Source of the DNA: Pleionea sp. CnH1-48
Lineage (GTDB): Bacteria > Pseudomonadota > Gammaproteobacteria > Enterobacterales > Kangiellaceae
Direction: 5' to 3'
Assembly: GCF_024124665.1 (NCBI RefSeq)
Contig: NZ_JAMXSB010000011.1
Coordinates: forward strand, 156,669-220,668
Length of the DNA stretch: 64,000 nucleotides
In this document: positions 17,056 to 25,455 of the stretch, in pieces
How positions within the stretch are numbered: position 1 is the stretch's first letter
Layout of the letters: the number at the start of each line of letters is the position of its first letter
The notes under the pieces: generated by a model
What the model was told of the DNA's origin: nothing
Seen by the model: only the letters and a program-made list of their open reading frames with translations
Database searches by the model: none
Made by a program: the position numbers and the translations under genes

Positions 17056-18936
17056 TTAATCACAGGATTCGGTTACAAGAAGCGGAGCCTCAGCCACTTG
17101 CGGACGAATAATGGTTTCTCCACTGTCCATAATGGCATCATGGTGCTGCCACGCCCAATCAACTGCGTTCAAAAATCCATTGATAGATTTGTCTTCGGTC
17201 ACCATGAGTCGTTCTTGTGGTTTCTGTTGGATCAACGATTGACTGATCTGATAACGCGCTTCATCATCTTCGGCCAGGCGAATCACCGACTGACACCAAC
17301 TCTCAATATCCGAACAACACAGCCAGTCGGGTAACTCAAAGTGATCATAAATAATCATATCGGCACGGGAATGAATTTCATTGCCGAGAAAATACACTTT
17401 AGGAATTCCCAGACGTGTCAGATCGACATTGGTGTTACTACCAGCAAATGGAAAAGTTCCTACAGCCATATCCGTGAGGCTAAGCACATGGAGATACTGG
17501 TTGTACATTAAACGAGGCACTACCTGGGCATTGGGCAGCCACTGAGAAATATTCAAAGAGGCTTCGTAATAGCCAACTTCTTTTTCGTAGGTAAAAAACA
17601 ACCACTCGATTGGACGTTTACACTGTTGATTGATCATTTGGCATGCGGCTAAAAACGGCACCCCTATCTTAAAGCTGATACTGTTAACGGCAATACGAAC
17701 CACATCGGGACTTTTTCGTGGCTCTGGCAGTGGCAGTTTTTCGCCCGGCGGAGGCATCATGGTTTCGGTGCCGCCTTCTATCAGTAGTATTTTTTCGGTG
17801 TAGCACGCTGGGTCACCTACCAAAGATTCTTCTGACAACATATAATCAATGGCATCACTGACGGATGAAGCAGGATGTCCTGGTGCCATAATTTGGATGG
17901 GAGCAAAACGCACAGAAACCAAAGCGACGGTCCATGCCGCTAAGCCGATACTGGGATAAAAGACAACATCTGGCTGTTCTTTTGCAATCAACTGCACTAC
18001 ATCATTTAATGAGTTTTCTTCTAATGAAAAAGTTCGGGCGGCATCAAAGAGTTCTTTGCCTTTATCATCTACAGAGCTCTCCATTGCCACTAATACCACT
18101 TCGTATTTTTCTTTAATCTGTCGAATATAGTCGGCATAGCATCGATACACCGAGTGGCCAGAGCTAAAGGCTTCAGCTATCACGACCATTTTGGGTCGCT
18201 CTTTGTTCACGTCTACACGGTTCACTACGGGTACGACAACTTTCCCATCTTCCAGTCGGTTTTTCATCAACTGATTCATGTGAAATTTAAAGACATGCTT
18301 GTCTTCACGCTGCGCATAACTGCATAACATCCAGGCCGTGGCGAACTGAGATAAGAAAGGATCGGGTAACTTAGCGCCAGAACTCATTAGCGGCCCTAAG
18401 CTCAAAAGTTGTTCTCGGCCTACATAAGCCGCTTCGTTCATAACCACTCGAGTCGTCAGTAGAGCTAAAATGGCCACTATGGCTACATTTTTATCCATGG
18501 CCTCTAATTCATGAATAAAAGCTTCGTCGACATCTTCTAGACGAGTGAACAGCAAGCGTTTATGAAGATTGGAGGCGTCCTTCTTGGACTGATTCTCGAA
18601 TAACTTTTTAGTGTGTTCTAAACCGACCTGAGTTCCGGCAAAGCCACTGATAGAAAACAACGAGGTAATGGTGCTTTTATGTATCGATAGCGCCACATAA
18701 TTGTCATAAGACAAATGCATATTTCGACGGCAAATCAATGCCATAAACGCACTGCATATTCGGGTTGCATGCATCACGACTAAACTCTGCTCACCAAATA
18801 AAGCACTGGGATCGTTAAGACGCTCGTCATCTTCAATTTGACAAAGCAGAGCAATGAGCGTTTTTAATGCCGTTTTTTCATCTTTTTGATAGACAGCAAA
18901 TTCTAGCTCATCAACACTAAGTTTTTGCTCAGGCAT
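17056..18936 (-). CDS. HMW1C-like (GT41) glycosyltransferase
   Basis: 626 aa. An all-helical N-terminal domain (about 1-240) precedes a GT-B domain of HMW1C/OGT type: PKMVVIAEAFSSGHSVYRCY, FAPIQIMAPGHPASSVSDAI, IAVNSISFKIGVPFLAACQM (the conserved Lys that contacts UDP in the NGT relatives), YNQYLHVLSLTDMAVGTFPF, then AGSNTNVDLTRLGIPKV and FELPDWLCCSDIESWCQSVI. HMW1C enzymes are cytoplasmic and put hexose from UDP-sugar onto Asn in N-X-S/T. No tetratricopeptide signature is obvious. It overlaps the aminotransferase by 8 bp. With three flagellin genes next door, flagellin is the likely acceptor. Whether it makes N- or O-links is not decided by sequence. Confidence 0.8.
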   Translation of the reverse strand: MPEQKLSVDELEFAVYQKDEKTALKTLIALLCQIEDDERLNDPSALFGEQSLVVMHATRICSAFMALICRRNMHLSYDNYVALSIHKSTITSLFSISGFAGTQVGLEHTKKLFENQSKKDASNLHKRLLFTRLEDVDEAFIHELEAMDKNVAIVAILALLTTRVVMNEAAYVGREQLLSLGPLMSSGAKLPDPFLSQFATAWMLCSYAQREDKHVFKFHMNQLMKNRLEDGKVVVPVVNRVDVNKERPKMVVIAEAFSSGHSVYRCYADYIRQIKEKYEVVLVAMESSVDDKGKELFDAARTFSLEENSLNDVVQLIAKEQPDVVFYPSIGLAAWTVALVSVRFAPIQIMAPGHPASSVSDAIDYMLSEESLVGDPACYTEKILLIEGGTETMMPPPGEKLPLPEPRKSPDVVRIAVNSISFKIGVPFLAACQMINQQCKRPIEWLFFTYEKEVGYYEASLNISQWLPNAQVVPRLMYNQYLHVLSLTDMAVGTFPFAGSNTNVDLTRLGIPKVYFLGNEIHSRADMIIYDHFELPDWLCCSDIESWCQSVIRLAEDDEARYQISQSLIQQKPQERLMVTEDKSINGFLNAVDWAWQHHDAIMDSGETIIRPQVAEAPLLVTESCD

Positions 18937-20086
18937 GTGAAGCTACTCCCTTTAATGGTGTTAACTCACCAATGGCTTGCATCACCCTATCAACCTCCTG
19001 CTCTGTTAAATAAAGATGATAAGGAAATCCTAATAAGTATTGTGACATTCGATCAACAACCGCCAATCCATCTTGCCCAGGTTCTGTTGCTAACTCAGAT
19101 TTTGACAATATCGCAGGATGGCAATGAAGCGCAGGATAATACCAACGCCGAGTTTCGATGGATTGCCGCTGCAACTGTGACTGTACAAAGTCGGCTTCGC
19201 ACTCAAGCAACAAGACCTCGACACCCGGGGTAAAGTGCTCGGCACCAGGTTGAGAGCTGATCCCAGACCAATGATTGATTCGTTCCATATACCAACGATG
19301 ACACTCACGGTAGCCTTGATAAAGCTCAGGCCAGCGAGCAAGTTGTGCTAGCCCTACCGCTGCATGATATTCACTTAATTTGGCGTTAAAGCCAGTTTCT
19401 TGAGAAGCTCCCTGATGCAAACCAAAGTTGCTGCACTTGTGTATCGCTTCAATAAAGTCAGGTTGACGCGAAAACACCCCTCCTCCTTCACCAATCCCCA
19501 AGAGCTTAGTCGCATGAAAACTCACTACAAGGTTACTGCGCTGACCAACCTTTTGTTCCGCGAAAGCTGCCGCGGCATCAATGACCACAGGGATCTGAGT
19601 GTCTTCAACAAAATCATCCCAGGGCTTTGTCTCTACCGGAATACCAAAGGTAGCAACGGGCAGTACCGCAGCGATAGGTCGTTGGTTCGCCACCTTTTTT
19701 GCCATATCAGGCGTTAACTGCCAGCTGTCGGCATCAATATCACAAATAACGGGCACCAACCCTACTCGCAAAACCGCCAGTGCAGAAGCCACAAAAGTCA
19801 GCGCAGGAACCAACACATAAGAACCCGGTGCCAGTTTTAACGCCATCAAGGCCAACTCAAGCGCTGCCGTGCCAGAACTGACCACTTCACCATGTACAGG
19901 AGGAAGCTCTGGGTTTCGTGACGATAGCTGAGCAATCACGGCTTGTTTAAACTCGCTATACAAAGGCCCCTGATTACTGTACCAACGAGTCTCCGCCATC
20001 CGATTTAAATAAGGCAGTAGCTCATCAGGCGCCGGTAAACTCGGAACCAGACAGGCAATGGCTTGCTCTTGATCCAATGGTTTCAT
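18929..20086 (-). CDS. DegT/DnrJ/EryC1-type sugar aminotransferase (VioA/FdtB-like)
   Basis: 385 aa PLP enzyme. Visible are the cofactor-binding VVSSGTAALELAL (about residue 70), PALTFVASALAV, the Asp that contacts the pyridine (VVIDAAAAFAEQ) and the Schiff-base Lys in SFHATKLLGIGEGGGVF. The SFHATK-x-x-x-x-x-EGG pattern is typical of enzymes that aminate dTDP-keto-6-deoxyhexoses. With RmlA and RmlB nearby it should make a dTDP-amino-dideoxyhexose; 4-amino (viosamine) and 3-amino products cannot be told apart, though no 3,4-ketoisomerase (FdtA/QdtA-like) is visible, which favours 4-amination. It heads the minus-strand trio; the upstream repeat copy begins 25 bp before the ATG. Confidence 0.85.
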   Translation of the reverse strand: MKPLDQEQAIACLVPSLPAPDELLPYLNRMAETRWYSNQGPLYSEFKQAVIAQLSSRNPELPPVHGEVVSSGTAALELALMALKLAPGSYVLVPALTFVASALAVLRVGLVPVICDIDADSWQLTPDMAKKVANQRPIAAVLPVATFGIPVETKPWDDFVEDTQIPVVIDAAAAFAEQKVGQRSNLVVSFHATKLLGIGEGGGVFSRQPDFIEAIHKCSNFGLHQGASQETGFNAKLSEYHAAVGLAQLARWPELYQGYRECHRWYMERINHWSGISSQPGAEHFTPGVEVLLLECEADFVQSQLQRQSIETRRWYYPALHCHPAILSKSELATEPGQDGLAVVDRMSQYLLGFPYHLYLTEQEVDRVMQAIGELTPLKGVASHA

Positions 20087-20110
20087 CGATTATCTCTTTA
20101 TTAACCTTTC

Positions 20111-20187
20111 TATACCCGTCGCCTTTCAAGGTGCAGCGATGCTGTTCAAGTTGCAGCGCTACGCGCACCTTGAAATACTTTGGGTAT
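20111..20187 (+). repeat. Palindromic interspersed repeat, short copy (77 bp)
   Basis: It has the same ends as the full-length unit (TATACCCGTCGCCTTTCAAG ... TGAAATACTTTGGGTAT), but the GC-rich core is replaced by a short segment (CGATGCTGTTCAAG). It lies just upstream of the aminotransferase gene, within the region where its promoter must lie. Confidence 0.75.
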
Positions 20188-20346
20188 GTATTGAGCGTTC
20201 ATATCTACCGGACTAAAAATACCTCTAGTTATCGTAAAGTAGGCTATCGACCAACAAGTTATCTAGATACATTCGCAAATTTAATGCCAGAAGTAAGTAT
20301 CGCGGCAATGGCACTCACTGCACTTGTTTATCCACTTAATAGCTAA

Positions 20347-20398
20347 AGTCTTTCAGAGTGCAGCCGACATCACTGCACTTTGAAAGGCGACGGGTGTA
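20347..20398 (+). repeat. Fragment related to the palindromic repeat
   Basis: CTTTCAGAGTGCAG ... CTGCACTTTGAAAGGCGACG followed by GGTGTA. It keeps the inner inverted arms and the GGCGACGGGT end of the family but lacks the other terminus and the core. Together with 20111-20187 it may be a broken or nested insertion. Confidence 0.6.
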
Positions 20399-20528
20399 AG
20401 TTAATTCATAAATACCTAGCTTTATTATAGTCTGAACTAAAACATCTCTGTTATCGATTAGAGACTGTTGATCCTTGACTGACTTTTTCTCTTGTAAGCC
20501 GTTGCAAAGCTCTTACTTACCTTTTGTG

Positions 20529-20568
20529 AGCGGCATAAATTTACCTCCTCAATACAGAGTTTGCCGCT
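20529..20568. promoter_or_regulatory. AGCGGCA ... TTGCCGCT inverted repeat upstream of flagellin 1
   Basis: Inverted arms AGCGGCAT and TTTGCCGCT, 23 bp apart, lie 36 bp upstream of the flagellin-1 sigma-28 -35 box. Similar CGGCAA words lie upstream of the flgB sigma-54 promoter and in the flgF-flgG gap. They may be binding sites for a flagellar activator, which is a guess from recurrence only. Confidence 0.35.
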
Positions 20569-20603
20569 TTTAGAAAAAATAAGAAAAAAATCTGTGTTTT
20601 TTC

Positions 20604-20630
20604 TAAAGTCAAAAAATCCTGCGCCGATAG
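20604..20630 (+). promoter_or_regulatory. sigma-28 (FliA) promoter of flagellin 1
   Basis: TAAAGTCA, an 11-base spacer, then GCCGATAG, close to the FliA consensus TAAAGTTT-N11-GCCGATAA. The 5' leader to the flagellin ATG is about 200 nt. Confidence 0.88.
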
Positions 20631-20838
20631 TGTGAGTAAGTCAGAAACAACTCAACTATCTGACCTCACTTCGGATGGATTGCTCAGGGTCCGCCGTAAC
20701 TTGCAAATTGAAATAAAAACAATTCGATATTTGCAACTGTTCGAAAGAAATATTCTCAGTATTGCCTTTCGTATTACCAATATTTAGTGCTTGAACACCG
20801 CTGTAATTCAGCGATTGAACAGTATTAAGGAGTAACGA

Positions 20839-22335
20839 ATGGGTAACGTCATAGCGACTAATGTGTCTTCGTTGAATGCACAAAGAAATTTATTTCGCTC
20901 CGGCGAAAACTTACAAACAACGTTCCAGAGACTGTCATCAGGTCTACGCATTAACAGTGCAAAAGACGATGCAGCCGGATTACAAATCAGTAATCGCTTA
21001 ACATCACAGATAGGTGGTCTAAAGCAAGCAGTTCGAAATGCTAACGATGGTATCTCTCTCGCACAAACTGCGGAGGGTGCGCTTCAAGAAGCAACCAACA
21101 TTTTGCAACGAATTCGAAGCTTATCCATCCAATCTGCAAACGGCTCTAACAGTCCTCAAGAACGCGCTGCACTTCAAGCAGAAGTCGGTCAGCTTCAAGC
21201 TGAGATTAATCGAATAGCAGACACCACTGCCTTTGGTGGAAAACGTTTGCTCGATGGAACTTTCGGCAGTCAAACTTTCCAGGTGGGATCACTTGCAAAC
21301 GAAACGGTAACCGTAAGTATTGGTTCAGCTTCTGGTGATTTAATTGGCAGAAACAGTACAGAATTTGATGGCACCATATTTGGTAGTGTCTCGGCCGCGG
21401 CCAACACACCTCCAACTGCGAATGGACTTACTGCAGCAACGGTTTCGTTAACCGGTGGCCTAGGTAACGCCTCTATTGTTATTCCAAATGATGCAACGGC
21501 AAGAGAAGCTGCATTATTGGTGAACCAGGATAGTCCAGCCACAGGTGTATCTGCCGATGCACGAACCAATGTGCGCTTATCAGGTTTTGGCGTTGGTAGT
21601 ATTTCTTTTGAAATTACAGGTTCCAGTGGTGCTCCAGTTAGCATTGCAGGTTCCATTGCCGATGTCACCGACTTGAGTTCTGTTGCCAACGCAATCAACC
21701 AAGTCACAGGACAAACCGGTGTGGTTGCGGTTGCTGACAACAAAGGAAACCTCAATCTTATTTCTGAAAACGGTGAAAACATTGGTATTGGAAACTTCAC
21801 AACCAATAATACGACCAACACAACCGTTGATATGATTGCGCGCAACTTTGATAACACTGCCAATGCATCTGGTGCAGCCACTGTAACTCTAACATCAGGC
21901 GGTACAGACTCTGCCCTGGTAACTGGAGTTGTGCGTCTTAATGGTGGTGGCAATGGTTTTACTTTCTCCGGTTCAACCACTCAATTCGCTGCTGGTACAC
22001 AAGGTGGTTCTAGTTTAACCGCTGTTTCCAGTATCAACGTGAGCACCCCCGAAGGTGCGCAATCATCTATTAGTATTATTGATGGAGCCATCAGCTCTAT
22101 CGACGCTTTTCGAGCCAGTCTTGGTGCGGTTCAAAATCGATTGTCATCAACCATTGTAAACGTTGATAACATCGCAGAAAACGCAGCAGCAGCTCGTTCA
22201 AGAATTCGTGATACCGACTACGCACAAGAAACGTCGGAGCTAGCGAAAAATCAGGTGCTGCAATCTGCAGGTTTATCCGTGTTAACGCAAGCTAACGCAT
22301 CAAGCCAGCAAGTATTGCAGTTAATCCAAGGTTAA
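20839..22335 (+). CDS. Flagellin 1 (divergent member of three)
   Basis: Filament subunit, 498 aa. The conserved D0/D1 N-terminus ([40 protein letters not shown]) and C-terminus ([20 protein letters not shown], end QQVLQLIQG) flank a variable region at about 180-390. That region carries a tight cluster of N-X-S/T sequons at residues 319-329 (N319, N323, N324, N327). It is clearly less similar to flagellins 2 and 3 than they are to each other. The start has GGAG 8 nt upstream (AAGGAGTAACGAATG). It has its own sigma-28 promoter and terminator, so it is expressed as a single gene, and is a likely target of the adjacent glycosylation island. Confidence 0.97.
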   Translation: MGNVIATNVSSLNAQRNLFRSGENLQTTFQRLSSGLRINSAKDDAAGLQISNRLTSQIGGLKQAVRNANDGISLAQTAEGALQEATNILQRIRSLSIQSANGSNSPQERAALQAEVGQLQAEINRIADTTAFGGKRLLDGTFGSQTFQVGSLANETVTVSIGSASGDLIGRNSTEFDGTIFGSVSAAANTPPTANGLTAATVSLTGGLGNASIVIPNDATAREAALLVNQDSPATGVSADARTNVRLSGFGVGSISFEITGSSGAPVSIAGSIADVTDLSSVANAINQVTGQTGVVAVADNKGNLNLISENGENIGIGNFTTNNTTNTTVDMIARNFDNTANASGAATVTLTSGGTDSALVTGVVRLNGGGNGFTFSGSTTQFAAGTQGGSSLTAVSSINVSTPEGAQSSISIIDGAISSIDAFRASLGAVQNRLSSTIVNVDNIAENAAAARSRIRDTDYAQETSELAKNQVLQSAGLSVLTQANASSQQVLQLIQG

Positions 22336-22425
22336 TTTCAAACTGAGAGAGGATTTGAATGAATGAACACTGATACAAGCGACGCCCCCCTTCCGTACGA
22401 CAACTGAAACATGGCGTCTCACTTT

Positions 22426-22453
22426 ACTGGCGAGTGGCAGCTCGCCAGTTTTT
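22426..22453 (+). terminator. Rho-independent terminator of flagellin 1
   Basis: Perfect 9-bp stem ACTGGCGAG / CTCGCCAGT with loop TGGCAG, followed by a T run, about 90 bp after the flagellin-1 stop codon. Confidence 0.92.
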
Positions 22454-22539
22454 ACGTAACTACAGTTGCAGTTATGTTATAGCATTGCCTGATGTCATAG
22501 GGCAAGTTGTCGTATAAAAAATAATGATAATAATAGTTC

Positions 22540-22627
22540 GGAGTAACGAATCATGCATTTGTGTGCTGTGAGTATTCTCAGTGCTCTAGTCAGCGAATAT
22601 TTAAATAATGAACTCAGGCATTATTAA
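22540..22627 (+). other. Second copy of the flagellin-1 ribosome-binding site, with a 24-codon open frame
   Basis: GGAGTAACGAAT at 22540-22551 repeats the flagellin-1 leader (20828-20839) exactly, but is followed by CATGCATTTG instead of GGGTAACG. An ATG at 22553 opens a 24-codon frame (MHLCAVSILSALVSEYLNNE...) ending at 22627. It may be another leftover flagellin leader or a small ORF. The rest of the 811-bp gap between flagellins 1 and 2 shows only the terminator, a weak sigma-28-like TAACGATA-N11-GCCGATTA at 22821-22847, and the flagellin-2 promoter. Confidence 0.35.
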
Positions 22628-23021
22628 TAAATAACACGAATAAGAGATTGCTGGTTCTCACCAGTCTTTAAGTTACTTTGATAAGTTTGCTCACAGCAAA
22701 CATTCTATTTACTCAAAGTGAGTAAATAACACCTGTGGAAACTTTAAGAACAATAAAATTCAGATTGGTGGTCTGTTTTTTATCCTTTTAAAAAATCCGC
22801 ATTAAAACTCAAAAAAGTGGTAACGATAAAGTAATTGGCGCCGATTAGTTTATTTTTACCACATTTTTTTAAAGTTGACTTAATGCATGCCGATATAAGG
22901 TGTAACACCCCACTCCACCCCTATTCTTTTTCTTGCTCTTCATAATCAAACTTTTTAGCTAAACTACGCTTTAAATCCACACGTAAAACGATCTTTTAAA
23001 ATTATTTTTTTAATAAAATAT

Positions 23022-23048
23022 TAAAGTCGCATATCCCACAGTCGATAC
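23022..23048 (+). promoter_or_regulatory. sigma-28 (FliA) promoter of flagellin 2
   Basis: TAAAGTCG, an 11-base spacer, GTCGATAC. It lies 98 bp upstream of the ATG; the leader contains GTTCTCAGC and ends in AGGAGATCTACAAAATG. Confidence 0.85.
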
Positions 23049-23146
23049 CCATCCATGAGACGTTCTCAGCGGCTCACACAATAAACTTTTCAACACTTTG
23101 TAAATTTGCTTCTCAGGCAGATATCGAAGGTTAGGAGATCTACAAA

Positions 23147-24643
23147 ATGGGTAATGTAATCCAGACGAATGTGTCGTCTTTAAATGCGCAGCGCGCGTTA
23201 ACATCTTCAAATAATGACTTACGTACAAGTTTTCAGCGTTTATCTTCGGGTTTAAGAATCAACAGTGCAGCAGATGATGCTGCGGGTCTACAAATTTCAA
23301 ATCGTCTAACTTCTCAGATTGGTGGTTTGGGTCAAGCCGTTCGTAACTCGAATGATGGAATTTCGTTAGCACAAACCGCAGAAGGAGCACTTCAAGAAGC
23401 AACCAATATTTTGCAGCGAATTCGAGATCTATCCATCCAATCATCCAATGGTTCTAACAGTGCTCAAGACAGAGCAGCACTGCAACAAGAAGTGGGTCAG
23501 TTGCAAACAGAGCTCAATCGAATTGCAGAAACCACGGCTTTTGGTGGTCGCAACTTGTTAAACGGAACCTTTGGCAGTCAGTTATTTCAGGTAGGTTCTG
23601 AAGCTAATGAAACCGTAGCAGTAAGTATTGGTTCGGCAAAAGCAACCTCTATCGGTCGCAACTCTCATGATCTCGACGGAAGTATTTTTGGAGATGCACT
23701 AGCAGCTGCCAACACCATCCCAGCAAGCAATGGATTAGCAGCAGCGGCTTCCTTTGCTGTTATTGGCAACCTGGGAGCCGCAACGCTTGCCGTCGCAGCT
23801 AATGATACGGCAGAAAATGTTGCTTTAACGGTTAACCAAAACTCTGCGACGACTGGCGTATCTGCCGATGCTCGAAATGTTATTAGATTGTCGGGATTCG
23901 GTACAGGTTCCGTATCCTTTAATTTAACGGGTGACAATACAGCAGCAGAAAGTTTTGCCGCCAGTATCACTGATACCAATGATCTAAGTGCAATGGCTGA
24001 CGCTATCAACGAAAAAAGTGGTGTTACAGGAATTACGGCTTCTGCCGATGATTCAGGAAATTTGACACTGATTAGCGAAACTGGTGACGATATTGGTATT
24101 GGTGACTACACTACCAGCAATACAACCAATACCACAGTCACTGTTCGGTCAAGAAATTTTGCCAATACTGGTAACGCAGCGGGCTCCGCTGATGTCACTT
24201 TAACAAGCGGTGGTACAGACTCTACTTTGGCAACAGGAATAGTTCGTATTGATGGAGGCAGAAGTGGCTTTACGTTTAGTGGTGCCAGTACTGAGTTTTC
24301 AGCAACGGCTTTAGGTGGCTCAGCGGTATCTTCCGTTGCCAGCATTGATATTGCAACAGCGGAAGGAGCGCAAGATGCATTAGGCGTCATCGATGGCGCG
24401 ATTGCTTCAATTGACAGCTTTAGATCCAGCTTAGGTGCAGTTCAAAATCGTCTTAGCGCGACCATCGCTAACCTGCAAAATATTTCAGAAAATGTTTCGG
24501 CTGCTCGTTCTGCTATTCGAGACGCCGACTTTGCCCATGAAACATCTGAGCTCGCCAAAAACCAGGTATTACAACAGGCAGGCACATCAATCTTGTCTCA
24601 GGCGAATGCTTCCAGCCAATCCATATTATCCTTGTTACAATAA
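23147..24643 (+). CDS. Flagellin 2
   Basis: Filament subunit, 498 aa, close relative of flagellin 3. D0/D1 ends are intact ([40 protein letters not shown]; end SILSLLQ). The variable core (about 180-390) keeps sequons N325-T-T and N328-T-T in the same place as flagellin 1. The ATG is preceded by AGGAGATCTACAAA. It has its own promoter and terminator. Long antisense open frames over this gene and its sisters are products of biased codon use. Confidence 0.97.
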   Translation: MGNVIQTNVSSLNAQRALTSSNNDLRTSFQRLSSGLRINSAADDAAGLQISNRLTSQIGGLGQAVRNSNDGISLAQTAEGALQEATNILQRIRDLSIQSSNGSNSAQDRAALQQEVGQLQTELNRIAETTAFGGRNLLNGTFGSQLFQVGSEANETVAVSIGSAKATSIGRNSHDLDGSIFGDALAAANTIPASNGLAAAASFAVIGNLGAATLAVAANDTAENVALTVNQNSATTGVSADARNVIRLSGFGTGSVSFNLTGDNTAAESFAASITDTNDLSAMADAINEKSGVTGITASADDSGNLTLISETGDDIGIGDYTTSNTTNTTVTVRSRNFANTGNAAGSADVTLTSGGTDSTLATGIVRIDGGRSGFTFSGASTEFSATALGGSAVSSVASIDIATAEGAQDALGVIDGAIASIDSFRSSLGAVQNRLSATIANLQNISENVSAARSAIRDADFAHETSELAKNQVLQQAGTSILSQANASSQSILSLLQ

Positions 24644-24660
24644 CGAACATTATCCATATT

Positions 24661-24693
24661 CACCGGTATACCTTCGGTATGCCGGTGTTTTTT
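24661..24693 (+). terminator. Rho-independent terminator of flagellin 2
   Basis: CACCGGTATACC - TTC - GGTATGCCGGTG (one wobble pair) followed by TTTTTT, 18 bp after the stop codon. Confidence 0.92.
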
Positions 24694-24742
24694 CTTTTCT
24701 GTACGCCTATTTTGCTTTACTCACTTCTTCTCCCCTTCTTCC

Positions 24743-24870
24743 TATACCCAAAGTATTTCAAGGTGCAGGTAGGCGGCCAGCAAGCGAGCCCCCTGAGCTT
24801 AGCTTTACTAAGTGATTGGGGTGAGTGCGCGCAGCCAACACCGCTGCACCTTGAAAGGCGACGGGTATAT
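24743..24870 (-). repeat. Palindromic interspersed repeat, copy 3 (128 bp)
   Basis: Full-length copy in the same orientation as copy 2, starting TATACCCAAAGTATTTCAAG and ending GGCGACGGGTATAT, inserted 50 bp after the flagellin-2 terminator. It is nearly identical to copy 2 through the core (GGTAGGCGGCCAG, GTGATTGGGG, GAGTGCGCGCAGCCAACACC). Confidence 0.88.
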
Positions 24871-25335
24871 ATAGCTACTTTATGTACGTACACCGTTTGC
24901 TAAAAATAAATCACATAATATCTCAATTATTTTTAATAAAATCCTTATGTTGGGAATTCCCGTGCCGATAACTATCTTGTAACGGGAAAAACGCTTTCTC
25001 AGCAAGGCTAAGTATTGAGAGTACTGTCCACCAAACAGCTCCCTACTTGGCCAACCCGAGGTAAGGCATTTATCCCCAATATTTTCATATCAGCTGAAAT
25101 AGTCGGCTGATATAGGTTAGATAGGTAACACCAACCTACTCTGATCACTTATACCACGTGTCTTTGCTGCCACAAGGACGTAAAAACCAGATATGGAGGC
25201 TTTTAGAGCGCAGCATAGAATTCAACTTAGAATAGAGGTCCATAAGGGCCTTATAACAAACTCATTTAAAAATACCATTTGTTAGATCGTAAACAGCTAA
25301 GCCGTAAAAAAAAACAAAGATCTTTGAAAATAATT
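24871..25335. other. Gap before flagellin 3 with a possible older promoter
   Basis: No gene. A perfect sigma-28 -10 word GCCGATAA (24964-24971) lies 11 bases after a poor -35 (TTATGTTG, 24945-24952), followed about 30 bp later by TTTCTCAGC, a word like the one in the flagellin leaders. This could be a degenerate flagellin promoter. A hairpin ATATCAGC ... GCTGATAT lies at about 25088-25115. Confidence 0.35.
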
Positions 25336-25362
25336 TAAAGACGGTTTTTTTGAGGCCGATAC
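25336..25362 (+). promoter_or_regulatory. sigma-28 (FliA) promoter of flagellin 3
   Basis: TAAAGACG, an 11-base spacer, GCCGATAC, 93 bp upstream of the ATG. The leader carries GTTCTCAGC and the AGGAGATCTACAAATG start region, whose 25-bp core is copied at 11715-11739. Confidence 0.88.
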
Positions 25363-25455
25363 TGTGATCGAGGCGTTCTCAGCGCTTCACTTTCTTTCAA
25401 CACTTTGTAATGTCTGTTTCTCAGACGGGCTATCAAAGGTTCAGGAGATCTACAA

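Noticed and set aside
20640..20838. A sigma-54 promoter for flagellin 1
   Set aside because: GG and GC pairs occur but not at ten-base spacing; the sigma-28 promoter is much better.
21270..21980. Long antisense frame (236 codons) over flagellin 1, and similar ones over flagellins 2 and 3
   Set aside because: Low-complexity Val/Pro/Ala peptides opposite biased flagellin codons; typical shadow frames.
24679..24903. Plus-strand frames downstream of flagellin 2
   Set aside because: They run through the terminator and repeat copy 3.
22336..25455. The two gaps between flagellin genes are 811 and 812 bp, suggesting tandem duplication of a whole unit
   Set aside because: The gap contents differ (one holds the 128-bp repeat, the other does not), so the equal length looks like chance.
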